Position numbers and translations under genes: made by a program
Notes under the pieces: model-generated
What the model was told of the DNA's origin: nothing
Databases searched by the model: none
Seen by the model: the letters and a program-made list of their open reading frames with translations, nothing else
In this document: positions 49,749 to 58,889 of the stretch, piece after piece
Layout of the letters: every line of letters starts with the position of its first letter
How positions within the stretch are numbered: position 1 is the first letter of the stretch
From: Paracrocinitomix sp039939375
GTDB lineage: Bacteria; Bacteroidota; Bacteroidia; Flavobacteriales_D; Crocinitomicaceae
DNA: 64,000 nt
NCBI GenBank assembly: GCA_039939375.1
Contig: JBDVJO010000004.1
Coordinates: 1-64,000, forward strand
Reading direction: 5' to 3'

Positions 49749-51164
49749 ATGGATAAATTTGAAAAAATCATCAAGCAAGCAGTTGAGGGCTACGAAGCGC
49801 CTTTCAACCCGCAAGCCTGGGAGAACGTGAGCAGCGATCTCGGTGATTCTTTTGATCACAAGATGAAAGAATCTGCTGAGGGATTTGAAGCTCCTTACAG
49901 CCCAGCAGCTTGGGAAGCAGTGAGCAGCCAATTAGGTCCTGCTTATTCTGTATGGAAATGGGTTGCTGGATCTGCTGCAGTTGTTGCTGCTATTGTAGGA
50001 ACAGTTTACTTTACTTCTACTCCAGATGATAATACAGTTATTTCTGACACCAATGATAATACTTCAGAGGAGTTAGCAACTAATAATGTTGAAACTAATT
50101 CAGAATTAACGAATAAAACTTTTGATACGAATAGCAATGACGTTATTGCTGAAAACAATGATGAAATTGTAGATAACAGTGCTAATAATAATGTTGAAAA
50201 CAATGGTCAATCTATTGATCAAAACAACACTCCTAACAATTTAAACAATGGTGGACCTGACTTAACGAACAACCACATTGAAGGAAATGATGTAAACAAT
50301 AACAACGGAAATGATAACACTGCAAATCATAACAACGACAATGGACTTTCTGATCAACCAACTGTTGAAACTGAAAAAGTTTATGAATCGGATGGAAAAT
50401 TCACTTTAAGTAGCACCGTTATTTGTGCAGGTGAAAAATGTGTTGTAGTTCCTACTAACGCGAATAGCGAGTTAAAATATGTTTGGAATTTTGGAGATGG
50501 ATCTTTAGCCTCAGGAATCACAGTAGATCATAAATATGAAAGAGCTGGAGAATTCACCATTAGTTTAGAAGTTAAGCATCCTAACACGAACAAAACGATT
50601 GCATCTACCAAAGAAACAATTGTAGTGAATGCGCTTCCTAAAACTGATTTCACTTGGGAACAAACAAATGAAATTTTACCGGCAGTTAACTTTATAAACT
50701 TAACTGATGAAGCTGTTCAATGGGCTTGGAACATTAAAGGATTAAAGCAATCGACTCAAAATGACTTTGAATATACGTTCCGAAAAGCCGGAAAGTACAT
50801 GGTTGATTTAACTGCGGTGAATGAATACGGATGTCAAAAATCAGTTCAGAAAACAATTCTAATTGAAAAAGATTACAACCTATTGGCTCCAACAGCATTC
50901 TCACCAAATGGAGATTTCCAAAACGATAAATTTATTCCTAAAGCTCTTCAAATCATGGAAGATGTTCAGTTCACTATGAACATTATGGATAAATCAGGAG
51001 AATTAGTTTATACTACACAAAATGTAAACGAACCTTGGGATGGTGTTAACATGAACGATAACGCTCAACTTCCAGCTGGTTCTGCTTATATCTGGAGAGT
51101 TGTTTTAACCAATAAAAATGGTGAAAAAGAACTGTACGAAGGACAAGTAATAATTATTAGATAG
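49749..51164 (+). CDS. Membrane-anchored PKD protein with T9SS type B (CHU_C) domain, partner of the sigma factor
   Basis: 471 residues from ATG 49749. Residues 1-68 are cytoplasmic, with two copies of an EAP(F/Y)-(N/S)P-x-AWE-x-VS unit (16-28 and 48-60). A transmembrane helix follows (about 69-89), then an Asn-rich linker (about 95-210), a PKD-like domain (about 222-300, YVWNFGDGSLASGITVDHKYERAGEF), and a T9SS type B / gliding-motility C-terminal domain (about 385-471, LLAPTAFSPNGDFQNDKFIPKAL). There is no cleavable signal peptide, which is odd for a T9SS substrate. The layout of short cytoplasmic part, one helix and periplasmic domain, right after an ECF gene, fits an anti-sigma factor. Confidence 0.85.
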   Translation: MDKFEKIIKQAVEGYEAPFNPQAWENVSSDLGDSFDHKMKESAEGFEAPYSPAAWEAVSSQLGPAYSVWKWVAGSAAVVAAIVGTVYFTSTPDDNTVISDTNDNTSEELATNNVETNSELTNKTFDTNSNDVIAENNDEIVDNSANNNVENNGQSIDQNNTPNNLNNGGPDLTNNHIEGNDVNNNNGNDNTANHNNDNGLSDQPTVETEKVYESDGKFTLSSTVICAGEKCVVVPTNANSELKYVWNFGDGSLASGITVDHKYERAGEFTISLEVKHPNTNKTIASTKETIVVNALPKTDFTWEQTNEILPAVNFINLTDEAVQWAWNIKGLKQSTQNDFEYTFRKAGKYMVDLTAVNEYGCQKSVQKTILIEKDYNLLAPTAFSPNGDFQNDKFIPKALQIMEDVQFTMNIMDKSGELVYTTQNVNEPWDGVNMNDNAQLPAGSAYIWRVVLTNKNGEKELYEGQVIIIR

Positions 51165-51193
51165 ATCAAATGGTTTGATTTATTTTCTTTGCA

Positions 51194-51227
51194 AAAAAAT
51201 GGGCTCAATTAATTGAGCCCATTTTTT
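51194..51227. terminator. Bidirectional terminator between convergent genes
   Basis: TGGGCTCAATT/AATTGAGCCCA form an 11-bp perfect palindrome, flanked by A- and T-runs, so both transcripts can end here. It overlaps the stop codon of the GSCFA gene. Confidence 0.9.
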
Positions 51228-52158
51228 ATTTAATTCTATCTTGAAATTGTTGTTCTAAATTTTCTATTAATTTTTGATGCATTTGTTTTTCTTCATCTGA
51301 AGCATTCATAAACCTATGCGCCTTAGCTTTATTTAGATTTCGTTTTATCTTACAAACCGCTTCTGTGTTTTTAGAAAAATAAGTATCCACCAACTTTTCG
51401 TAAATATAATTTACGGCCATTTCATTAGGATGAACCATATCTTCTTTAAAGTAGCGGTAATCGCGCAGCTCATCCATTACAATTTCATAAGACGGGAAAT
51501 AATGTACCCCTTCAAATTTATCCTGTAGTTTATGAATTATTAGATGCAGTATACCTTTTGATATGTTATTTTCTCTTAAACCATTTTTAGCATGACGAAC
51601 TGGGCTAACTGTAAAGACAACTTTCAGTTTTGGATTTAATCGTTGCCATCCAGAAATCACTGACATCCATTTGATGTATTCTTTATCTACATCTAGAAGA
51701 CATTTCTCAAACTCTTTAGCGGGTAACTTATGACAATTAGCCACCAAATCACCTGTCTTTAAATACTTATGAACCCAGGCGGTGCCGAACGTCACGAAAA
51801 CAACTTTAGCTTCGGATAATTGATCCCAAAAAAGCATCTTCTTTTTCATGACCAATTTTGCCAACTCTTCTGGTGATTCTCCAATAATTGAGGAATGAAA
51901 ATTCGAATTAACTGCACCACCAGAAGTGGCCACCGTGACCCCAGATAAATTATTATTGTTGAATTCAACTGCAATTGCTCTTCTAATTGAAGCAGGATCA
52001 AACAAAATCCCTAAAGGGTTGATGAGGGTTTTGAATCCGTCATCTTTCAGTTGTTTTCCAATATTATCTGCAAAGCACGAACCGATACAAACAATGGCAT
52101 CCTTATGATTTATTTTAAAATCACTTTCTGGAATTTTTGTTTCTAAAATCAGTTTCAT
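51226..52158 (-). CDS. GSCFA domain protein
   Basis: 310 residues. The defining GSCFAD motif is in DAIVCIGSCFADNIGKQL (residues 21-38). A further conserved block is NPLGILFDPASI, with later VFTVSPVRHAKNGLRENN and DMVHPNEMAVNYIYEKLVDTYF, typical of this SGNH-like family. The role is unknown; a hydrolase or acyl-transfer activity is suspected for the group. The gene ends the seven-gene minus-strand run and overlaps the ABC ATPase by 4 nt. Confidence 0.9.
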   Translation of the reverse strand: MKLILETKIPESDFKINHKDAIVCIGSCFADNIGKQLKDDGFKTLINPLGILFDPASIRRAIAVEFNNNNLSGVTVATSGGAVNSNFHSSIIGESPEELAKLVMKKKMLFWDQLSEAKVVFVTFGTAWVHKYLKTGDLVANCHKLPAKEFEKCLLDVDKEYIKWMSVISGWQRLNPKLKVVFTVSPVRHAKNGLRENNISKGILHLIIHKLQDKFEGVHYFPSYEIVMDELRDYRYFKEDMVHPNEMAVNYIYEKLVDTYFSKNTEAVCKIKRNLNKAKAHRFMNASDEEKQMHQKLIENLEQQFQDRIK

Positions 52159-52865
52159 TGCTCTAAATTAAATGCTGTTTGAATACTAGGCAAAAAATCG
52201 GCTTTATTTTCTAAAAATCGCAGTTTAGAATCTGCAATGAGCAATACCCCATCACAATTTTCTTCAATTTGATCTAAATGATGCGTTGAAAAGATGATCA
52301 GTTTATTTTCAGATTCCGCCAACTCTTTTAAAATTTTAATGAGTTCTATTCTGTTGACCACATCTAAAAAAGCAGCAGGTTCATCTAACAGGATGATTGG
52401 TGTATCTTGAACAAAGGCTCTGCCAATCATTACCAACTGTTTTTCTCCATCACTCAAACTTGAAAAACTTCTATTCAAAAATTGGCTAATGTTTAGCTGT
52501 TGTGTAATTTTACGAACAATAGCCAAATCATCTGTAGTAGTCTTACCCATAAATCCTTGATGCGGAATTCTACCTAAAACCATTATGTCCTCTACTCTAT
52601 TGTCTCCATAAACTTCAGGTTTAGTGAAAACGATAGCAATGGTTTTAGCCAAGTCTGCTTTTTTAAGGCGATTAAGTTCTTGTCCGTTAACCAAAAACTC
52701 TCCATTGCTTAAAGGAAAGGACTGTAACAAGGATTGAAACAAACTAGATTTCCCTGCCCCATTTCGTCCTATTAAGGCAATTAGTCCCTCTTTCAACTCA
52801 ATATTATCTGAATTGAACAATAGGCGTTGACCTACCTTTAACGTTATGTTTTTAAGACTTAGCAA
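52155..52865 (-). CDS. Iron/cobalamin-type ABC transporter ATP-binding protein
   Basis: 236 residues: Walker A GRNGAGKSS, signature LSDGEKQLVMIGRAF, Walker B IILLDEPAAFLD and H-loop STHH. The FecE/BtuD-like pattern (short, no extra C-terminal domain) fits the FecCD permease next to it. It powers import of iron-siderophore, heme or cobalamin. It overlaps the permease by 14 nt and GSCFA by 4 nt. Confidence 0.92.
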   Translation of the reverse strand: MLSLKNITLKVGQRLLFNSDNIELKEGLIALIGRNGAGKSSLFQSLLQSFPLSNGEFLVNGQELNRLKKADLAKTIAIVFTKPEVYGDNRVEDIMVLGRIPHQGFMGKTTTDDLAIVRKITQQLNISQFLNRSFSSLSDGEKQLVMIGRAFVQDTPIILLDEPAAFLDVVNRIELIKILKELAESENKLIIFSTHHLDQIEENCDGVLLIADSKLRFLENKADFLPSIQTAFNLEQ

Positions 52866-53862
52866 ATTGATGATTGAGTTTTACAATAGTCCAAATTATA
52901 ATTGGTGCTCCAATTATAGCAGTAACTGTATTTAAGGGTAATGAATTATCTGACCACCTAACGATTAAATCTGAAGCTAAACCTAAAAAGGCGCCACCTA
53001 AAAAACAAACAGGAATAAACCAGGCATATTTTCTTGATTTCAACACCAAAATTATCAATTGAGGCACGGCAATTCCAATAAAACTTATTGGTCCACAATA
53101 TACCGTTACAACTGCTGCCAAAACACTGGTAATTAAAACGATTAGAAAGCGTAAGCTCTTCATATTTACACCCAATGATTTTGCATATCCCTCTCCTAAC
53201 ACTAGTGCGTTTAAGCTTTTGGAAAGTAAAAGAGAGAAAAAGACAAATACTACTATAATCAAAGTAAACAAGGCTACTTCAGCCGAAGATAATTTTTCAA
53301 AACTACCAAGCCCCCAAATGACATACGCCCTGGTTTCGGCCTCAGTTGCTGCCAAGAACAGTACATTGACCAAGGCAGAAACAAAATAGCCAATCATTAA
53401 TCCAACCACCAACAAAGTAATTTGATTTTTAATGTATTTGGATAGAAAAAGTAAAAGTAATAAAACAGAAAATGCTCCGACAACCCCTGCGATTATAATC
53501 GCCGAACTTTGAAAAAATGAACTCAACGTTAATCCTCCCATAACGACCAATGCTACTCCTAAAGATGCTCCTGAAGTCACACCTAGCACCCCTGGTCCAG
53601 CCAAAGGGTTTCTAAAGAATACTTGCAAAATTAATCCAGATACTGCGAGTGCACCTCCCCCCATTATCGCTACAATTGAACGGTTTAATCTATGTTCAAC
53701 TATAAAAGACCAAGTTGAATTTTCAGCGGTACCTCCAGTTAAAATCGTTAAGGTTTGATTAAAAGGAACATTTCCATCTCCAAATGAAAGATTGAGTACA
53801 AAAAACAGTACAATCCCAGCGATCAATGCTGCAGCAACTATTATGTCAGATGATTTCTTCAA
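52852..53862 (-). CDS. FecCD-family ABC transporter permease
   Basis: 336 residues with about ten transmembrane helices. FecCD signatures: LSGLILQVFFRNPLAGPGVLGVTSGASLGVALV and a C-terminal GPISFIGIAVPQL. It forms the inner-membrane channel for the adjacent ATPase and binding protein. It overlaps the ATPase and lies 19 nt after the binding-protein stop. Only one permease gene is present, as expected for a homodimer. Confidence 0.94.
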   Translation of the reverse strand: MKKSSDIIVAAALIAGIVLFFVLNLSFGDGNVPFNQTLTILTGGTAENSTWSFIVEHRLNRSIVAIMGGGALAVSGLILQVFFRNPLAGPGVLGVTSGASLGVALVVMGGLTLSSFFQSSAIIIAGVVGAFSVLLLLLFLSKYIKNQITLLVVGLMIGYFVSALVNVLFLAATEAETRAYVIWGLGSFEKLSSAEVALFTLIIVVFVFFSLLLSKSLNALVLGEGYAKSLGVNMKSLRFLIVLITSVLAAVVTVYCGPISFIGIAVPQLIILVLKSRKYAWFIPVCFLGGAFLGLASDLIVRWSDNSLPLNTVTAIIGAPIIIWTIVKLNHQFAKS

Positions 53863-53881
53863 TTCAATTGCTAATTTATAG

Positions 53882-54988
53882 CTATTTCAGCAAATGAAAA
53901 TATTTAGGTTGGTGATCGTCAATTTTATGAATCGCAAAAAGGATATCTCTCAACATAACATCTGGTTCAATAACACCTGAAAGGAAATAATCAGAGGTAG
54001 CTGAATTACAAAAAATTACCTGCTCATTTTGAACCGATTTAAAGTTTTGATACACTTCACTTTCATTTTTTAAATCTGATAAACTGAATCCTGCCGGCCT
54101 ACTAGCAATTATGACCCAGTAATTGGCAATTCCTCCATTTGCCCAAATCTCTTCTTTGGTGTGTGGCGTATTTTCGGTACCGGTTTCTTCTGAGTAAAAA
54201 TAACTCATTCCGGCATCTTCAAATAAAGTAACGACCAAAGAATTAGCTGAAGGTGTATACCAAGTATCACCAAATGGCAGATTAAAAATAAATCTCAAAT
54301 TCGTGTCTTTCTCAGCTATCTTCAAGCCATTGTAGTTGGCTTTAACTTCGTTATAATAATTATTGGCTGCCTCTTCTTTTCCGTATAAAACCCCGAAAAG
54401 TTTTATCCATTCAAGCCTTGCGAGGGGAGATTGTTCTAAATATTCTGCAATCATGAAAGTTGGAATACCTTTTTCGGATAATTCTTTAACCTCTTCAGCA
54501 GCAAACGGATAAACTAAGAACAAATCAGGATTGGTAGATAATATTTTTTCGAATTGTACACTTTCTCCGGCACAGATTTCTTCAGTTCTGGTTTGCTTTA
54601 GTTGATCTAGTATATCTTCATTTGATATAAACTCAAGTCCACAATGTCCTGAAACGGACTTTAGTTCATTCAAATAACTTATATAAGCAAGATGTGTACT
54701 TGACTGACAACAAATTGAAGTCAATTGTTCTGAAGTTGTCTTTCTTTTTGGACTCTTTACAAATCCTGCATGCGGAATGAAAAGCGTGTCAAGAAACGGA
54801 GCGTTGCCCTCTATGGATTTCGTAATTAATGCCGTATAAGTTGACTCATAAATCAACTCAAAACCTTGGGCATCTTCTACTTGCAGTTCTAATGAAGATT
54901 GTTCGCTATAACTCTCGTCATTATCATTTTGATCTTGATGATTAATGCAAGAGCAAAGAAAAAGTAAGGCAATTAAAGTAAATCTCAT
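53882..54988 (-). CDS. ABC transporter substrate-binding lipoprotein (helical-backbone type)
   Basis: 368 residues with a lipoprotein signal MRFTLIALLFLCSC (Cys14). The mature protein has two lobes with the long backbone helix of class III binding proteins: KEEAANNYYNEVKANYNGLK, and a C-terminal region with PDVMLRDILFAIH. IPHAGFVKSPKRKTTSEQLTSICCQSSTHLAYISYL and VSGHCGLEFISN are at the N-lobe; the Cys residues are unusual. The ligand may be a siderophore, heme or cobalamin. It overlaps the deacetylase gene by 4 nt. Confidence 0.87.
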   Translation of the reverse strand: MRFTLIALLFLCSCINHQDQNDNDESYSEQSSLELQVEDAQGFELIYESTYTALITKSIEGNAPFLDTLFIPHAGFVKSPKRKTTSEQLTSICCQSSTHLAYISYLNELKSVSGHCGLEFISNEDILDQLKQTRTEEICAGESVQFEKILSTNPDLFLVYPFAAEEVKELSEKGIPTFMIAEYLEQSPLARLEWIKLFGVLYGKEEAANNYYNEVKANYNGLKIAEKDTNLRFIFNLPFGDTWYTPSANSLVVTLFEDAGMSYFYSEETGTENTPHTKEEIWANGGIANYWVIIASRPAGFSLSDLKNESEVYQNFKSVQNEQVIFCNSATSDYFLSGVIEPDVMLRDILFAIHKIDDHQPKYFHLLK

Positions 54989-56241
54989 GATTTCTTCAGC
55001 TTGTTCGTATAATCAACCGTAAAATCTAGAATAGATTTCCAACCTTCCCATTCTCCTGAATCTGTAATAGAACTATTGTGCCAAACGCACATGAAAAGTC
55101 CTCCAACATTAGCAACTTCATCAATCAGGTTTTTGACTTTTTCTTGTGCTTTTGAGATGTCTAATTTTAAATAATCTTTTAAAGCGCTATCCATATAAGC
55201 AAATGGGAACACTAACAAATTACTTGATTCATTTTTTGCCAGGTCAAAGTGGTAATAAGGAAAAGAGGTTCCTGCTCTAAATCCAACGTTATCAGCATAC
55301 CCCATTGAATAGTCCTTTTTAATACCGTTTTCTAACAAAATCTGATAGGATTTTGGAATCTCGTATCGTAAGAAATGAAATCTATTTTTTGTGATTTCGT
55401 GCCCTACTATTTGCTCTAAACGTTTTGTTTCTTTGAGTTGAACATCAGCTTTTAAAAATGAATTATACCCAGGGTGAATTCCCATTCCTCCTGAAGAGTT
55501 AAGTCCTCTTATCAAGGATTGATATTCTTGATTTTTCCAGCTTATATTTTTGTCATACTTTCCGTAATCGCTTAAAAGTGAAAAGCATATAATACGATTC
55601 AATTTTGTTGAAATATGCACAATCTCTGAATAGGTGTCATACGGGTCTTTCTTTCTGTTCAACAGCACTTTCAATCTCCCATCTCCCATCCCTTTGGCAA
55701 CAGAACCTAAAGTTCGCCAAAGCGGCCGCCCCTTGTAGGCCCACGCAACATCAATATCAAAAGAAGGAACACATTCAAATTTATCCAGCACTGCCTGATA
55801 ATTTAGCCCCAAATCTTCCCACAGTTTTTTGACCATTATATCAGCCACGGGCTTACCTAGCACACCTAACTTAAATTGTTGACTAGAGATGGAGCGATAG
55901 CGACCATGTTGATCTTTCTCATGTTTTTGATACTCTTCATATCTACTAATCAAAAAAAACGCGGTAGCCAAAGGGTCGTATACGTCTCCAATAAAAAAGA
56001 GATCTTCTTTTTTGCTCAGTCGCAACTCTTGGTTGATTCCGTCTTCAAAAAGCAAAGCAGATGGTTGAATCTGAAACACCCCTTCTATTATTTCATTAGA
56101 ATAATTTAATTTTAGGCCTTCCGTCTTTTTGAATGCATCAAGGTCTGTATACAATTCAAATTCTTCTTCTTTTTCTGTAAAAAAGAACGATAAAGTATGA
56201 ATTAATCTGTCAGATTTAGTTGCTGCGTAGATTGCTATCAT
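54985..56241 (-). CDS. Polysaccharide deacetylase-family protein
   Basis: 418 residues from the ATG that overlaps the wecB stop (ATGA). The NodB-like core begins around residue 160: FECVPSFDIDVAWAY (metal Asp pair), with the His in GGMGIHPGYNSFLKADVQL, and FLRYEIPKSYQILLENGI and YADNVGFRAGTSFPYYHFDL near the C-terminus. The N-terminal 150 residues are a separate alpha/beta region. Residues fit a de-N-acetylase of cell-surface polysaccharide. Adjacent wecB makes UDP-ManNAc, so a surface sugar with modified amino groups is plausible. Confidence 0.86.
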   Translation of the reverse strand: MIAIYAATKSDRLIHTLSFFFTEKEEEFELYTDLDAFKKTEGLKLNYSNEIIEGVFQIQPSALLFEDGINQELRLSKKEDLFFIGDVYDPLATAFFLISRYEEYQKHEKDQHGRYRSISSQQFKLGVLGKPVADIMVKKLWEDLGLNYQAVLDKFECVPSFDIDVAWAYKGRPLWRTLGSVAKGMGDGRLKVLLNRKKDPYDTYSEIVHISTKLNRIICFSLLSDYGKYDKNISWKNQEYQSLIRGLNSSGGMGIHPGYNSFLKADVQLKETKRLEQIVGHEITKNRFHFLRYEIPKSYQILLENGIKKDYSMGYADNVGFRAGTSFPYYHFDLAKNESSNLLVFPFAYMDSALKDYLKLDISKAQEKVKNLIDEVANVGGLFMCVWHNSSITDSGEWEGWKSILDFTVDYTNKLKKS

Positions 56242-57380
56242 CCTAGTTGGCTTATTACTTCTTGACAAATGAATTGAGCTGCTTTACCATCTCCGTAAAA
56301 TGCAGGAAAACTTAAATTACTAGCAGCTGAAAGCGTCTGATATCCTTCAATTATTTTTGATTTATCTGCGTCACATATAATGGCGTTGCCATTGTCAACA
56401 ATTTCTTTCCATTCCGTTTCTGACCTTAATATCAAACAAGGAGTTTCAAAGAAAAATGCCTCTTTCTGCAAGCCTCCACTATCCGTAATGATCATTTTTG
56501 CATGCTTTTCTAGCGCAATAACATCCAAAAACGAAACCGGCGGAATTAACTTTATCAGAGGATGTGATTTTATTTCGCTGTAGAAATCTGAAGACAAATT
56601 CACTTCCATCATTTTTTTGGTTCGAGGATGCAAAGGCAACACTATTGGTATATTACCACTATCCGCGATCTGAATTAGAGCTTCAAAAATGGCGGTTAAC
56701 CTTTTGGGATCATCCGTATTATTATCTCTATGAATGGTGGATAAAATGAACGCTTGGTTCAGCTTCAAATTATCAATAATTCTAGATTTAGTTTCTGATA
56801 AAGCAGAAAAGTGAAGAGAATTATCAAACATCACATCTCCGCAGTGGTACACTTTAGGATTATCAATAGAAAAAGGTGGTTTGTTATTGATTTCAAATCC
56901 TTCTTTTTTCAAATTCTCAATTCCAGTTTTGGTAGGAGCAAACAGTAGCGTAGACATGTGGTCACAAGCAATTCTGTTTATTTCTTCAGGCATTGTTTTA
57001 TTAAAAGACCGCAGCCCCGCTTCAATGTGAACAAGTGGAACTTGTAATTTAGACGCCGCTAAACCTCCTGCTACAGTAGAGTTTGTATCACCATAAACTA
57101 AAACTGCATCTGGTTGCTCTTCTAAGATTATCGCTTCTATTCCGCTTAGCATTTTGGCTGTTTGGGCACCATGATTTCCAGAGCCAACGGCCAGGTTATA
57201 ATCTGGTTTGGGAATATTTAATTCTTCAAAAAACACATTTGACATGTTCTCATCATAATGTTGACCGGTATGCACAATTATTTCATGCAGCTTATCGGCA
57301 AAATTTTCACTGATAGCTCTGCTAATAGCTGCTGCTTTGATAATTTGAGGCCTGGCCCCAATAATTGTAACGATCTTCAT
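56238..57380 (-). CDS. wecB: UDP-N-acetylglucosamine 2-epimerase (non-hydrolysing)
   Basis: 380 residues. Key segments: IGARPQIIKAAAIS, VHTGQHYDENMSNVFFEELNIPKPDYNL, VYGDTNSTVAGGLAA, HIEAGLRSFNKTMPEEINRIACDHMS, and ITDSGGLQKEAFFF. These include the uridine-binding and catalytic His/Glu residues. It converts UDP-GlcNAc to UDP-ManNAc for surface polysaccharides. The gene starts 7 nt after radC and overlaps the deacetylase by 4 nt. Confidence 0.95.
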   Translation of the reverse strand: MKIVTIIGARPQIIKAAAISRAISENFADKLHEIIVHTGQHYDENMSNVFFEELNIPKPDYNLAVGSGNHGAQTAKMLSGIEAIILEEQPDAVLVYGDTNSTVAGGLAASKLQVPLVHIEAGLRSFNKTMPEEINRIACDHMSTLLFAPTKTGIENLKKEGFEINNKPPFSIDNPKVYHCGDVMFDNSLHFSALSETKSRIIDNLKLNQAFILSTIHRDNNTDDPKRLTAIFEALIQIADSGNIPIVLPLHPRTKKMMEVNLSSDFYSEIKSHPLIKLIPPVSFLDVIALEKHAKMIITDSGGLQKEAFFFETPCLILRSETEWKEIVDNGNAIICDADKSKIIEGYQTLSAASNLSFPAFYGDGKAAQFICQEVISQLG

Positions 57381-57387
57381 GTAAGAT

Positions 57388-58077
57388 TTAAATTAACCCG
57401 TTATCTGCAAAGCTATAAAAAGACTCGTCAGTAATAATTAAATGATCTAAAATTGGTAAATCTATGAACCGCCCAAATTCTTTCAGCTTGTTGGTGATTT
57501 CAATATCTGATTGGCTAGGTTGCAGATTACCAGAAGGATGGTTGTGACAAATTATAATTGCACTTGCTGCTTTTTCTAGGGCTTTTTTAAATATCATTTT
57601 TCCATCAACAGCAGTTCCGCTAAATCCTCCTGCCGAAATTTGCTCAACAAACTTTACCTTGTTTGCCCTGCTTAGCACCAACATATAAAACTCCTCATGA
57701 TCAATATCTGCAAACTTTGGACGCATTATACTAAAAACGTCTTTAGCGCTTTTTATTGCCTTCGTTTTATCAAATTGTTCTGGAGTCCTTCTTCTACCTA
57801 ACTCTAAAGCGGCCGCTATTGATATTGCTTTGGCTTCTCCAATCCCTTTATACTTCATTAAATCATCTAAAGAAAGTCGTGCTAGCTTGTTCAAATCTCC
57901 TTGCGTATCCTTTAAAATTTCTTGACACAATTGCACTGCTGTTTTTTCTCTGGTACCAGATCCAATCAAAATGGCTAAAATTTCAGCATCAGACAAAGCC
58001 GCCCTTCCTTTTTCCATTAATTTTTCTCTTGGCTGATCGTCTGGTGATAAATCCTTAAGTGTTATGTAATTGGCCAT
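57388..58077 (-). CDS. radC: DNA repair protein RadC (JAMM/MPN family)
   Basis: 229 residues. A helix-hairpin-helix N-terminal region (DLSPDDQPREKLMEKG, LAILIGSGT) precedes the MPN/JAMM domain. The metal motif is HNHPSGNLQPSQSDIEIT (H-x-H-x7-S-x2-D). GMI-type loop FAVDIDHE and the terminal FYSFADNGLI are family features. RadC's biochemical role is unsettled despite the name. It is the first gene of the minus-strand run ending in GSCFA. Confidence 0.93.
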   Translation of the reverse strand: MANYITLKDLSPDDQPREKLMEKGRAALSDAEILAILIGSGTREKTAVQLCQEILKDTQGDLNKLARLSLDDLMKYKGIGEAKAISIAAALELGRRRTPEQFDKTKAIKSAKDVFSIMRPKFADIDHEEFYMLVLSRANKVKFVEQISAGGFSGTAVDGKMIFKKALEKAASAIIICHNHPSGNLQPSQSDIEITNKLKEFGRFIDLPILDHLIITDESFYSFADNGLI

Positions 58078-58105
58078 AACCCAAATCTAAAAAAAAAGCA
58101 CAAAA

Positions 58106-58131
58106 AAACCCTCTCATTCCTGAGAGGGTTT
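58106..58131 (-). terminator. Terminator of the outer membrane protein gene
   Basis: AAACCCTCTCA pairs with TGAGAGGGTTT around TTCC. On the minus strand a T-run follows. It separates the OMP gene from radC. Confidence 0.88.
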
Positions 58132-58151
58132 CAAAATTCTTATTGTTCTAT

Positions 58152-58766
58152 TTAGAACTTTAAAGAGATACCACCAGATAAAACTGGTCCACCTAATCCA
58201 ATTTCAGCGTTTAATCCGATATTGTCAGTGAAATAATATCTAGCTCCTAAAGCAGCTCTAAAAGCAACTGGTAATAAAGATCCAGTAGCAGATGGCTCAT
58301 CAAAATCAGGATCAGTAGACTCATATTTCCAGATTCTAGTGTTGTATCCTGCTCCACCTCCAATGTATGCATCTAAGGCATCAGTTTGAACGAAGTGATA
58401 GTTAAATCTTAATAAAACTCTAATTCTTTGCATTGAAGCTTTATCTGTATAAGTTACCGAATTCCCTAAAGAATCAGTGCTATTATAATCCCCTGTGATT
58501 CCTGCTGAGTTATAAATAAAATCAAGCCCTAAACCTAAGTTATCGGCTAACATATATTCAACTCTTAACCCTAATGGTCCGATACCTGTTGCCTTCGTAT
58601 TCACTGCATCTTCGTTAATTGACGCAGACATTAGGCTTTTTCCAATATTAGGATATCCGTAATAAGGATCAATAATAATGTTTCCTTCTTCAACTTGCGC
58701 AGAAGCTGGGTTTGCTGCTAACAAAAGTCCTACTGTTGCAGCGATCATTAATAATTTCTTCTTCAT
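58152..58766 (-). CDS. Outer membrane beta-barrel protein
   Basis: 204 residues with signal peptide MKKKLLMIAATVGLLLAANPASAQ. The mature sequence alternates amphipathic strands (LRVEYMLADNLGLGLDFIYNSAG, RIRVLLRFNYHFV, FRAALGARYYFTDNIGLNAEIGLG) and ends in GGISLKF, a C-terminal aromatic typical of OMPs. It fits an 8-strand barrel of the OmpW/OmpA-like type. Function unknown. Strong terminator downstream; own promoter upstream in the divergent region with the next gene. Confidence 0.82.
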   Translation of the reverse strand: MKKKLLMIAATVGLLLAANPASAQVEEGNIIIDPYYGYPNIGKSLMSASINEDAVNTKATGIGPLGLRVEYMLADNLGLGLDFIYNSAGITGDYNSTDSLGNSVTYTDKASMQRIRVLLRFNYHFVQTDALDAYIGGGAGYNTRIWKYESTDPDFDEPSATGSLLPVAFRAALGARYYFTDNIGLNAEIGLGGPVLSGGISLKF

Positions 58767-58889
58767 AATTTTAGTTTTACTTCCCCTATTTTACGTAGGG
58801 AATTTGATTTGGTTACGTGCCCAAAATTACAATTATTATGCCAATTCATTGACTATCCTTAATTTTAAAATTTTACCTATTTTCGTGTG

